Below, piece by piece: positions 1 through 5,293 of a stretch of 5,293 nucleotides of DNA. Position 1 is the stretch's first letter, and the number at the start of each line of letters is the position of its first letter. A program made the position numbers and the translations under genes. The notes beneath the pieces are model-generated. The model did no database searches and had not been told where the DNA came from. It was given only the letters and a program-made list of their open reading frames with translations. The stretch comes from an uncultured Verrucomicrobiota bacterium (GTDB lineage Bacteria; Verrucomicrobiota; Verrucomicrobiia; Chthoniobacterales; SZAS-18). The stretch is taken from the NCBI GenBank assembly GCA_937871685.1, contig CALMOL010000079.1, positions 1,409 to 6,701 of the forward strand, given 5' to 3'.

Positions 1-390
1 GCCCATCCCTCCCCCACGCTGACCACCACCTACGCGCCCGGCGATCCCATCGAGGAAAAGATCGCCAAGGTGGCGCGCCAGATCTACGGCGCCGCCGACG
101 TCGCCCTCAGCGAGCGCGCCCGCCAAAGCCTCGAGCGCTTCACCCGCTGGGGCTTCGGCCACCTGCCCATCTGCATCGCCAAGACCCAATATTCGCTCAC
201 CGACGACCCCAAGCGCCTCGGCGCCCCCACCAGCTGGACCCTGCGCGTCACCGACGTCTCCCTCTCCGCCGGCGCCGGCTTCCTGGTGGTCATCTCCGGG
301 GCCATGATGCTCATGCCCGGCTTGCCCAAGCTCTCCCGCGCGCTAGCCATCGACGTGGACGCGCACGGCGAGATCACCGGCATGCAATAA
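1..390 (+). CDS. fhs: Formate--tetrahydrofolate ligase, C-terminal part (5' end outside window)
   Basis: This is the 3' end of the gene for the cytosolic enzyme that makes 10-formyltetrahydrofolate from formate, tetrahydrofolate and ATP, feeding purine synthesis and one-carbon metabolism. The frame is open from base 1 and ends at TAA 388-390, giving 129 codons. The full enzyme is usually about 550 residues, so only the last quarter is present and the true start lies upstream. The GTG at 70 is internal. Family landmarks are the segment LPICIAKTQYSLTDDPKRLG, the SAGAGF stretch, MPGLPK near the end, and a short tail with IDVDAHGEI. The family usually has a GDIMTMPGLPK-like sequence before the tail; here it reads GAMMLMPGLPK, losing the acidic residue. 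GC is about 70% with strongly GC-ending codons, unlike the minus-strand genes that face it. The identification is confident from the conserved C-terminal blocks. Confidence 0.95.
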   Translation, partial: AHPSPTLTTTYAPGDPIEEKIAKVARQIYGAADVALSERARQSLERFTRWGFGHLPICIAKTQYSLTDDPKRLGAPTSWTLRVTDVSLSAGAGFLVVISGAMMLMPGLPKLSRALAIDVDAHGEITGMQ

Positions 391-723
391 CGTCGTCTAA
401 GTCGATCACTCGGTAATCACGAGGGATATCGGCAAGCATCGCTGTTGCGCCGGCTAGACAAGTGAGGCCCACATTACTGAACGATACCGCCTTGAGATGG
501 AACACCCCGGTAAATCTCAGACGCACGCGGCAGGGCAGCGGCATGTTCAGTTCACCTCGAAGAGTCACGAGTTTTATCCTGACCCGAATAATTGACCCGA
601 ACGGATGGGACAGAGCGCCAAGGAGCAATTCAGGTGGACGCGCATTTCGGTCCCTTTCAACGTCAACGGTCGAGGCTGGAACTCCTCAGATTGCCGTGAG
701 CCTTGTCCAAAGCGGGACCGTGG
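391..723. other. Intergenic region between convergent genes
   Basis: This stretch separates the end of fhs (+) from the end of the minus-strand exported helical protein gene. It contains no ORF with convincing codon use. No strong stem with a T-run is visible for either convergent gene; the best small stem, CTCG/CGAG at 409-423, is too weak to call a terminator. The only clear sequence structure is the spaced direct repeat TGACCCGAA at 580-601. Composition is lower in GC than fhs and matches the neighbouring minus-strand gene. Confidence 0.6.
580..601. repeat. Spaced direct repeat TGACCCGAA x2
   Basis: Two exact copies of TGACCCGAA (580-588 and 593-601) are separated by TAAT, a period of 13 bp. 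They lie between convergent genes, where a promoter operator is not expected. The related core TGACCCG also occurs at 4803-4809, and its reverse complement CGGGTCA at 4960-4966 and 5284-5290, all in non-coding or doubtful DNA. The function is unknown and the repeat may be chance or remnant repeat DNA. Confidence 0.4.
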
Positions 724-1650
724 TCAGCGCGCCGGGTTCCGTTCGTCCAAAGACTTGATGATGGCGGCCCGTGCCTCGGGTCGGTAAAGATCCTCGCGTG
801 AAGCGGCTGGCACACCGAAACCTCTGAGAGCTTCAAGGATGCGAGAATCAAAGTATTCCTGAATCGAAGTCATTTCCCCTTTGTCGTAAACCATCTTCCA
901 CATGGACTCGTTGGCCAAGAGCAGCTTGAGCGCAAAAAGTTGCTCCGAACGGGGAAAGTATCCCAATGCCTTCCATGCTGGGAGTCGTAAATCTAGGTTG
1001 CCTCCAGTCAAAACAGCAATCAGCACGAAGAAGCGCCGCTCATCGATTGCTCTGTAAAGGATTTTGTCCGCTTGGTCCAAATCAGCGGCCAGCTTCAAAT
1101 CCTTGATCATTTTGTCCTCTTCCGCGCCGATCTTCAGAAGCTCATTTCCTTTTGGCAGTCGCCGAAGAATGTCGGCCCGCACTGCCGGCTGAGATAAGTC
1201 TGCTTCTCCAGCGAGCGTTACTTCAAAGCGTGGCAAGATCGCCGCGATAAGCTGGCCAAATGACCGTTGAGCGTCTCCGCCCTTTCCGGCGTCAAGGATG
1301 GTCCAGATGCTTTGACTCTCAAGTGCCCTCTTGAGACCGATGAGCACTTCATCATCCGGGAATCCTTGCAAAGCGCGCAACGCTTCGAGCCGCAGTTTCG
1401 CACTGCTACCAACAAGGGCTGCCTGGATGACGGTGACGCGCCGCCCTGAAGCGGCGGCGTTCAACGCTGCCTCCGCTTTGGCGTCTCCTTCACGGTCAGC
1501 TTCAGAAAGTTCGTTGATCAACGATTCATCCCGCGACAACAGAAGGGCGCGATCATCGTCAGACAAGCCCGGCTTGGCCTCAGCAGCGGCCAAAATGCAA
1601 GGCGATACCAGCAGTGCCAAAGCAAAAAGTAGAATGATTTTTACGCGCAT
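724..1650 (-). CDS. Exported helical protein with two tandem copies of a ~130-residue module
   Basis: The function is not recognised. The 308-residue product starts with a signal peptide (MRVK, then a hydrophobic stretch from residue 5 to about 23), with likely cleavage after AAA or AEA near residues 23-25. Cys18 is preceded by SP, so it is not a normal lipobox. The rest is alpha-helix-like, Leu/Ala-rich and resembles HEAT/ARM-type repeats. Residues 72-167 align with 207-303: LRLEALRALQGFP against LRLPAWKALGYFP, ESQSIW against ANESMW, and matching positions to the end (LSQPAVRADI against YRPEARAAII). Similarity continues weakly upstream from about 42 and 178, so the protein is a signal peptide plus two diverged modules. 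The mature protein has no cysteine. The ATG lies 6 bp after the stop of the large secreted protein gene with no clear Shine-Dalgarno, suggesting one transcript and translational coupling. A role as periplasmic or surface partner of the upstream product is inference. GC is about 53%, well below fhs. Confidence 0.85.
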   Translation of the reverse strand: MRVKIILLFALALLVSPCILAAAEAKPGLSDDDRALLLSRDESLINELSEADREGDAKAEAALNAAASGRRVTVIQAALVGSSAKLRLEALRALQGFPDDEVLIGLKRALESQSIWTILDAGKGGDAQRSFGQLIAAILPRFEVTLAGEADLSQPAVRADILRRLPKGNELLKIGAEEDKMIKDLKLAADLDQADKILYRAIDERRFFVLIAVLTGGNLDLRLPAWKALGYFPRSEQLFALKLLLANESMWKMVYDKGEMTSIQEYFDSRILEALRGFGVPAASREDLYRPEARAAIIKSLDERNPAR

Positions 1651-1656
1651 ATTGGC

Positions 1657-4470
1657 CTAGTTGCCGAGACCGGTGTTGGACCCATCATTCACCCAAGCTC
1701 CGTTCTCGAAGCGCAGTTTCATGATGAAGTTCCAGAAGAAGGGATCTGAGATGACATACCAGTCGGTTCCGATTTGGAGTCGAGCGAACTCCTTGAACAG
1801 ATCGATCTCTTGGTAGGTGAAACCCTGCATACCAGCGGCGTTAGAAATACTACTGGTGGGCAAATCGTAAGAGGTGATCTCCCCAATCCCGTGGGCGAAG
1901 CGGGGTGTGCTGTTTGTCCCGTAGGGATCAAAGGTCTCATCCGTGGTGCCAGAGTCGTCGTTCCCGATCAGGGGAGAAGAAGGATAATGGACTGCAACAG
2001 AGTCTGCTTGAGGTTGGCCGTCGAAGATGGAGCCGTAAACCGCGGGAAACTTCCCATAAGGAATCAAGTTCGGATTGAGGATGCGAATTTGGATTTGCCG
2101 TGAAACGTCCCATCGTCTCGTCGCCCCATAACGTAGGGAAGCTCCAGTTACCGGGCTGACTCCGTTGATCTGTGAATCTCCCGCTGCATCTCTGAAGCCG
2201 CCTAGGTTCGGAATGTCGTTTGCCGCAACGAACATCTCGGCGGGCTCGATTTTGAAGACGAAGTCGAAAGAGCGGTCCAGTTCGAGGCGCACTCCTGGAG
2301 CGTTTTTTGTTCCGTCGTGCAGGATAGGAATCACGTAAGGCTTAAGTGTCGCCGTGGGGTTTGGGGTCGTCGCGAGCCGTCCCATTGCCCACACGACCCA
2401 AACGTTGAGGCGATCGGCTTCCGAGTTGTCAGCTTTCCTCAACACCCGAAGCTGGTATTTTTTGGCGTCATCCCTGGTGACATAGCGAGCTGCTGGGTCG
2501 CCTGGGACGGCTGAAGTTCCAGGAAGGTCTTCCCACTTGTAAACGTCATCGAAGCTCGTGCCATCAGGAGAGATCAGACTTCGGACAACGAGGAAGCCGC
2601 CCGAACTCTTAGGCGAAACCCAGTGCCTCTCGCCACTCGGGCCTTTGTTACTTTTCACCATGCCGCCGACGGCATTAGAGTTGATGGCGTCGGGGGCGCT
2701 TGGTCGGCTCGATGCGCCAGCGTCCACCACAATCTCCACCTCGGGCACCACGGTGAAAAGCACGCGGTCCTTGAAGTATTCGCGCTCGGTATTGTTATTG
2801 AAGATGAAGACCGCCTCCAGGTAGCGGTTGCCGTTGGTCAGGGCCAAGCCCTCGATGAAAAACTTGAGCTGCGTCTGCTTGCCGCCGCCGGGTAGCGTCG
2901 CGCCGAGGCCGAGTTGGGCGGCCGTGTAGGCGGTGCCGGGGGTGATCCTGCGGTCGGCCGTCTTCGTATCGCCAGGGCGGTCCAGGCGCCACAGATTGAT
3001 CTCGGTGGCGCTGGCGTCAGTGTTGATCTTGATCTTGATTTTGTCCCACTCCAGGCTTTGCGGGGCCACCTCCAGGATCACGGGGATGAGGCTCTGCTCA
3101 CCCTCCACCTGCGTCTCCTGGGCGTCGGGAATGCCGTTGTGGTTGTCGTCGTCCAGGTTGATCGGAACGCGCTTGGCCGTGGTCTCCTCGGCGTCCTCCT
3201 CGGCAAGGCTACGGAGGGGCAGCTGCGAGCCGCGCTGGTTGAGCGAGTCGATGTCCAGGTCGAAGGTCACCGCCCAAAGGCGCCCGGTGTCGAGGGTCAT
3301 GCTGCGCGCCACCAGTTGCTGGTCGGGAACCTGGGTGATGGTGCCGTTGCCGGTGCTCTGCCAGTTGGCCTCCGGCCAGATGCCGCCGCCGTCGTTAGTG
3401 AAGAAGTAGCCCTTGCCGGGGTTGAAAACGATCAGGTTGGCACGGTCGGCCGCAGCGTTGAGGGGTGAACCCCACACGCGCCCAACCACGGTGGGCCAGT
3501 AGGGTCCGACGCCCGCGAAGGTCAGGGTAAAGGGATACTCAACGCCGCGAGTGAGGGAGCGGTCCGGGTAGGTGGTGCCGGTGTTGCCGAAGTAGGAAGC
3601 GTTGGCTACGGCATTCGAGGTATTCACCACGGTCTGGTCCAAGGTTGCGCCGCTGCCGGCGCTCAGCTGGATTGCGGGGATGGGTGGCGGGTTGCTGGTG
3701 GTGTAATCCGGCCAGGTGCCGCGGAACTGCATGCGCAGGCGCACAGCGCGCTGCTGTGGGCTGGGCGGGAAGCCGTCGGAGGCATCCATTGGGTTTTTGC
3801 CCGCGGCCACCTCCGCGCCATCGGGCACGCCATCGCCATCCGAGTCGGCCTTGGTTGGATCGGTATAGACGAGCTGGCCGTTGACCATGAAGCCCTGAAA
3901 TTCCTGAATGTCGGTCAGCCCGTCGCCGTCCGTGTCGGCGCTGAAAGGGCTGGTGCCCAGCAGGAATTCCTCATAGTCATCCAGGCCGTCGTTGTCCGTG
4001 TCGAAGGAGGGCAGCACCTTCACGCGGAAGAACTTCTTGGTTTCCGAAGGGAACACCATCGTAGAAATCGGCGCGCCGTTGCCCATGAAGGAACCGTCTG
4101 GGTATGGGGGGAAATCTGGTGTGAAGTCAGTCCATGTTTGTGCATCGGCGCTGGACTCCAGGCGATAGCGTCTGCTCTGCACGCTGTCCCAGGTCAGCAC
4201 GATCTGGCCGGGGGCAACAACCGTGGGCTTCACTACAAGGACCGACTTGACGTCGCGGGGATCCAAACCGGCGGCCGCCTTCTGCACATTTGTGCGCCCG
4301 GTGCCGTTGAAATCCTGGTTGGCCTGCGCGGAGGCGACCCCGTAGCGGCGCTGCCACACGTCACTCATGCCATCGCCATCCGCATCAATGGCTTTTGCGA
4401 CCGCAGTGCCTAAAGCCAATGCCAATACAGCTGGAACCCAAAGCCGAAGATTTCTTATCATAGAATCCAT
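1657..4470 (-). CDS. Large secreted multidomain protein with thrombospondin-type-3-like calcium motifs
   Basis: The product is 937 residues from the ATG at 4470. The frame stays open to a TTG at 4557, but the ATG puts a normal signal peptide first (residues 1-27, ending AVAKA); the ATG at 4461 is also possible. No strong Shine-Dalgarno precedes either. Order: DADGDGMSD (29-37) and a degenerate partner DFNGTGRTN (53-61); a small beta domain around 77-151 with LTWDSVQSRRYRLE and KKFFRVKV, resembling an Ig/FN3-type fold; calcium-type motifs DTDNDGLDD (157-165), DTDGDGLTD (179-187) and DSDGDGVPD (209-217); beta-rich sequence; a further DDDNHNGIPD (440-449); then long beta-rich regions to the C-terminus. 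No transmembrane anchor, sorting tail or enzyme motif is visible, and there is no cysteine. Such Asp-rich repeats bind calcium in known families. It is probably an extracellular structural or adhesive protein, but this is inference. GC drops from about 65% to about 53% near residues 530-590. Confidence 0.88.
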   Translation of the reverse strand: MDSMIRNLRLWVPAVLALALGTAVAKAIDADGDGMSDVWQRRYGVASAQANQDFNGTGRTNVQKAAAGLDPRDVKSVLVVKPTVVAPGQIVLTWDSVQSRRYRLESSADAQTWTDFTPDFPPYPDGSFMGNGAPISTMVFPSETKKFFRVKVLPSFDTDNDGLDDYEEFLLGTSPFSADTDGDGLTDIQEFQGFMVNGQLVYTDPTKADSDGDGVPDGAEVAAGKNPMDASDGFPPSPQQRAVRLRMQFRGTWPDYTTSNPPPIPAIQLSAGSGATLDQTVVNTSNAVANASYFGNTGTTYPDRSLTRGVEYPFTLTFAGVGPYWPTVVGRVWGSPLNAAADRANLIVFNPGKGYFFTNDGGGIWPEANWQSTGNGTITQVPDQQLVARSMTLDTGRLWAVTFDLDIDSLNQRGSQLPLRSLAEEDAEETTAKRVPINLDDDNHNGIPDAQETQVEGEQSLIPVILEVAPQSLEWDKIKIKINTDASATEINLWRLDRPGDTKTADRRITPGTAYTAAQLGLGATLPGGGKQTQLKFFIEGLALTNGNRYLEAVFIFNNNTEREYFKDRVLFTVVPEVEIVVDAGASSRPSAPDAINSNAVGGMVKSNKGPSGERHWVSPKSSGGFLVVRSLISPDGTSFDDVYKWEDLPGTSAVPGDPAARYVTRDDAKKYQLRVLRKADNSEADRLNVWVVWAMGRLATTPNPTATLKPYVIPILHDGTKNAPGVRLELDRSFDFVFKIEPAEMFVAANDIPNLGGFRDAAGDSQINGVSPVTGASLRYGATRRWDVSRQIQIRILNPNLIPYGKFPAVYGSIFDGQPQADSVAVHYPSSPLIGNDDSGTTDETFDPYGTNSTPRFAHGIGEITSYDLPTSSISNAAGMQGFTYQEIDLFKEFARLQIGTDWYVISDPFFWNFIMKLRFENGAWVNDGSNTGLGN

Positions 4471-4600
4471 AAATTCACGGTTGGGCACCGGTGCAAGCAA
4501 AGTTTTGTCACACTCGAAAGCGCCGTGCCAGCCAGCTGAAGACGAACGGATATTCAATAGCCTAAGCGCCCTATCGCAATCCTTCTGAGGCTCTCAATTT

Positions 4601-4620
4601 AGGGGAAAGGTCTTTCCCCT
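4601..4620. repeat. Hairpin 1: AGGGGAAAG / CTTTCCCCT
   Basis: This is a perfect inverted repeat with 9-nt arms (4601-4609 and 4612-4620) around GT; realistically 8 pairs close a GGTC loop. No U-run follows on either strand, so it is not a standard intrinsic terminator. It is the hairpin nearest to the large minus-strand gene. Confidence 0.7.
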
Positions 4621-4621
4621 G

Positions 4622-4643
4622 GTCCGAGCCGCCCGTCTCGGAC
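4622..4643. repeat. Hairpin 2: GTCCGAG / CTCGGAC
   Basis: This is a perfect 7-bp stem (4622-4628 and 4637-4643) with an 8-nt loop, CCGCCCGT. It starts one base after hairpin 1 ends, so the two could stack. No U-run follows. Confidence 0.65.
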
Positions 4644-4683
4644 ACATCCCTTTCTAGCGCGGGCAAGCCCCCGCAACGCCCCC

Positions 4684-4729
4684 CGGCCAGCAGCCGTGCG
4701 CCCAGAGTCCCCCGCACCGCTGCTGGCCG
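4684..4729. repeat. Hairpin 4: long stem with 17-nt arms
   Basis: The arms 4684-4700 and 4713-4729 pair at 16 of 17 positions. An outer perfect 11-bp stem (CGGCCAGCAGC with GCTGCTGGCCG) is followed by one C/C mismatch and an inner 5-bp stem (GTGCG with CGCAC) around a 12-nt loop. This is by far the strongest structure in the window and is unlikely to be chance. A shorter GCGGG/CCCGC stem at 4659-4674 (hairpin 3) precedes it. Confidence 0.8.
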
Positions 4730-4742
4730 CCTAGGAGAGCCG

Positions 4743-4758
4743 GCACGAAGGGCCGTGC
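4743..4758. repeat. Hairpin 5: GCACG / CGTGC
   Basis: A 5-bp GC-rich stem (4743-4747 and 4754-4758) has a 6-nt loop, AAGGGC. It is modest alone and counted because it sits in the series of hairpins. Confidence 0.45.
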
Positions 4759-4786
4759 GGCCTCGTCGCTTGGGTCCCTCCTTCGT

Positions 4787-4809
4787 CGGGTCGTATTTTT
4801 CTTGACCCG
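4787..4809. repeat. Hairpin 6: CGGGTC / GACCCG with T-rich loop
   Basis: A perfect 6-bp stem (4787-4792 and 4804-4809) encloses an 11-nt loop, GTATTTTTCTT. The arm TGACCCG is the same core as the direct repeat at 580-601 and the reverse complement of the CGGGTCA at 4960 and 5284. Confidence 0.55.
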
Positions 4810-4839
4810 GTGCTTCGGCTCCATGCTTCTGGTGGCCAA

Positions 4840-4861
4840 GGGGTTTTCGAGCGAAAACCCC
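4840..4861. repeat. Hairpin 7: GGGGTTTTCG / CGAAAACCCC
   Basis: A perfect inverted repeat has 10-nt arms (4840-4849 and 4852-4861) around AG, in practice a 9-bp stem with a GAGC loop. On the plus strand it is followed by GTTCTGTT and a smaller stem, CCGTT/AACGG (4860-4874), then TTCTTT. This could give weak termination or structure upstream of the small ORF, but the T-tract is interrupted, so a terminator is not called. Confidence 0.7.
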
Positions 4862-4903
4862 GTTCTGTTAACGGTTCTTTAAGATTTTCGTGCTACGAGA
4901 GGT

Positions 4904-4910
4904 GAAGGAG
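4904..4910 (+). promoter_or_regulatory. Ribosome-binding site GAAGGAG for the small ORF
   Basis: GAAGGAG lies 10 bp before the ATG at 4921 and 4 bp before an in-frame TTG at 4915. The spacing to the ATG is slightly long but usable and favours that start. This is the clearest Shine-Dalgarno sequence in the window. Confidence 0.5.
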
Positions 4911-4920
4911 AGTCTTGTGG

Positions 4921-5139
4921 ATGAACAAAAAGGAAAAAGCGGAGTGCCAGAGAGTGAAACGGGTCAGGCAGGAATGGCGCTTAGTTAAGGATGTTGGCAT
5001 ACTGGATGCTGCACGCCGAATTCACGCGCTTACCAGAAGCAAACCTCTCGTGGTAGCTCTGTGCGAAGCCTGCTCCTTGACGTCAAAAGGCGGCCTTTCG
5101 CTTCTTTGCCGGCTGGCAAACACGGCTGGCCAACGTTAG
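4921..5139 (+). CDS. Small hypothetical protein, possibly interrupted by a repeat
   Basis: The function is not recognised. From the ATG at 4921 to TAG 5137-5139 the product has 72 residues; an in-frame TTG at 4915 would add two. The first 40 residues are Lys/Arg-rich, look soluble and helical (MNKKEKAECQRVKRVRQEWR, then LVKDVGILDAARRIHALTR) and follow a good ribosome-binding site, so this part looks like a real coding start. The rest, from about residue 42, is Cys/Leu/Ser-rich and runs through repeat-like DNA containing a 13-bp imperfect tandem repeat, so it may be read-through rather than native protein. The left inverted repeat at 4972-4990 lies inside the frame at residues 18-24. The right inverted arm, read on the minus strand, gives a similar peptide (EWRLDK, later LLDAAER). 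The gene may therefore be truncated by an insertion, or be one of two inverted paralogues. Confidence 0.4.
   Translation: MNKKEKAECQRVKRVRQEWRLVKDVGILDAARRIHALTRSKPLVVALCEACSLTSKGGLSLLCRLANTAGQR
4972..4990 (+). repeat. Left arm of inverted repeat
   Basis: This 19-nt arm matches the reverse complement of 5266-5284 at 17 of 19 positions: GAATGGCGCTTAG, two mismatches (TT against AC), then AAGG. It lies within the small plus-strand ORF. Confidence 0.65.
5110..5135. repeat. Imperfect 13-bp tandem repeat
   Basis: CGGCTGGCAAACA (5110-5122) is followed directly by CGGCTGGCCAACG (5123-5135), 11 of 13 identical. It overlaps a near-palindrome GGCCAACGTTAGCC (5128-5141). It lies in the interior of the candidate repeat element and may be a slippage product. 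Confidence 0.5.
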
Positions 5140-5265
5140 CCTCGCTACCGAATCCAGAAGCCAAGCGGCCGGCTCAGCCACAGGTGGGTTTCGGAGCGAC
5201 TGGAGACGAAATTGCATCAATTCTTGTCCTCTCGGCTGCGTCCAGAAGGTTTACTTGCATCAAAA

Positions 5266-5284
5266 CCTTGTCTAAGCGCCATTC
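5266..5284 (-). repeat. Right arm of inverted repeat
   Basis: This is the partner of 4972-4990 in inverted orientation. The 9-mer core CTAAGCGCC also occurs at 4562-4570 in the same orientation as here, near the other edge of the intergenic region. Confidence 0.65.
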
Positions 5285-5293
5285 GGGTCAGGC

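Larger units (their letters stand above)
4471..4920. other. Gene-free, hairpin-rich intergenic region
   Basis: This separates the divergent minus-strand secreted protein gene and the small plus-strand ORF. It should hold the promoter of the two-gene unit, but no convincing -35/-10 pair was found upstream of 4470. From 4601 to 4861 it contains at least six inverted repeats in a row, listed separately. A minus-strand open frame at 4654-4839 encodes an Arg/Gly/Cys-rich sequence that lies over the hairpins and looks like a by-product of GC-rich repeat DNA. Confidence 0.65.
4960..5293. mobile_element. Candidate MITE/foldback element with flanking direct repeats (right flank cut by window end)
   Basis: AATGGCGCTTAG (4973-4984) is perfectly inverted as CTAAGCGCCATT (5272-5283). 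The direct repeat CGGGTCAGGC occurs just outside both ends (4960-4969 and 5284-5293). On the left, AGG sits between direct and inverted repeat; on the right the direct repeat touches the inverted repeat and the window stops. If AGG follows at 5294-5296, the flanks would be a 13-bp target duplication abutting both ends. The interior (about 310 bp) encodes no transposase, so it would be non-autonomous. No family is recognised. A 13-bp duplication would be unusual, and an inverted gene duplication is an alternative. Confidence 0.45.

Noticed and set aside
409..423. Possible terminator after fhs (CTCG/CGAG stem)
   Set aside because: Only four base pairs with a 7-nt loop and no T-run follow.
374..544. 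Minus-strand ORF of 56 codons (MPLPCRVRLRF...) with a GAGGTG sequence before its ATG at 544, overlapping the fhs 3' end
   Set aside because: It has a plausible ribosome-binding site but no recognisable motif, overlaps the end of fhs antisense, and its longer version needs a TTG start; too weak to list as a gene.
1584..1650. Lipoprotein signal at Cys18 of the 308-residue protein
   Set aside because: The residues before the cysteine (V-S-P) do not fit a lipobox, and a normal signal peptidase I site follows at AAA/AEA.
2914..3468. Long plus-strand ORF (184 codons) antisense to the large secreted protein
   Set aside because: It is a shadow frame caused by GC-rich codon bias of the real minus-strand gene; its Val/Leu/Gly/Arg-rich, low-complexity product has no domain signs.
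4471..4557. TTG-initiated N-terminal extension of the large secreted protein
   Set aside because: It would place 29 polar residues, including the only cysteine, before a clear signal peptide; the ATG at 4470 fits an exported protein better.
4654..4839. Minus-strand ORF of 61 codons rich in Arg, Gly and Cys
   Set aside because: It covers the strongest hairpins, and its sequence looks like a translation of palindromic GC-rich DNA; no ribosome-binding site or family resemblance.
5128..5141. Integron attC-like site (GGCCAACGTTAGCC)
   Set aside because: It contains a GTTAGCC-like core, but no matching partner core at attC spacing, no integrase gene and no cassette array are visible.

Overview
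The window looks like chromosomal DNA from a GC-rich bacterium, probably a member of the Verrucomicrobiota or a relative in the PVC group. The main clue is the large secreted protein. It has a signal peptide followed directly by a DxDGDGxSDxW motif, several more thrombospondin-type-3-like calcium motifs, and long beta-rich domains, a style common in that group. The lineage call is an inference from protein style and composition, not from a marker gene.

Layout. Positions 1-390 (+) are the last 129 codons of fhs, formate--tetrahydrofolate ligase, a housekeeping one-carbon gene at roughly 70% GC. Positions 391-723 lie between convergent genes and hold no convincing gene. Positions 724-4470 (-) are a tight two-gene unit read right to left. 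The first gene is a 937-residue secreted protein with calcium-type repeats. Six bases after its stop begins a 308-residue exported helical protein built from two diverged copies of one module. Neither mature protein contains a cysteine. Both are probably exported and made together, but their function cannot be named. GC content falls from about 65% to about 53% inside the large gene, around 2700-2880, and stays low through the second gene.

Positions 4471-4920 hold no convincing gene but contain a dense run of hairpins between 4601 and 4861, including one with 17-nt arms. At 4921 a small plus-strand ORF with a good ribosome-binding site begins. Part of it overlaps what looks like a roughly 310-bp non-autonomous insertion or foldback repeat (4973-5283). 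This has 12-bp perfect terminal inverted repeats (17/19 over a longer arm) and is flanked by a direct repeat of at least 10 bp, cut off by the window end. The two inverted arms also resemble each other when translated, so an inverted pair of small paralogous coding segments is the rival explanation.

The most interesting items are the repeat/MITE candidate, the hairpin cluster, the duplicated-module protein and the compositional break within the large secreted protein. No CRISPR array, tRNA, rRNA or recognisable defence gene was seen.
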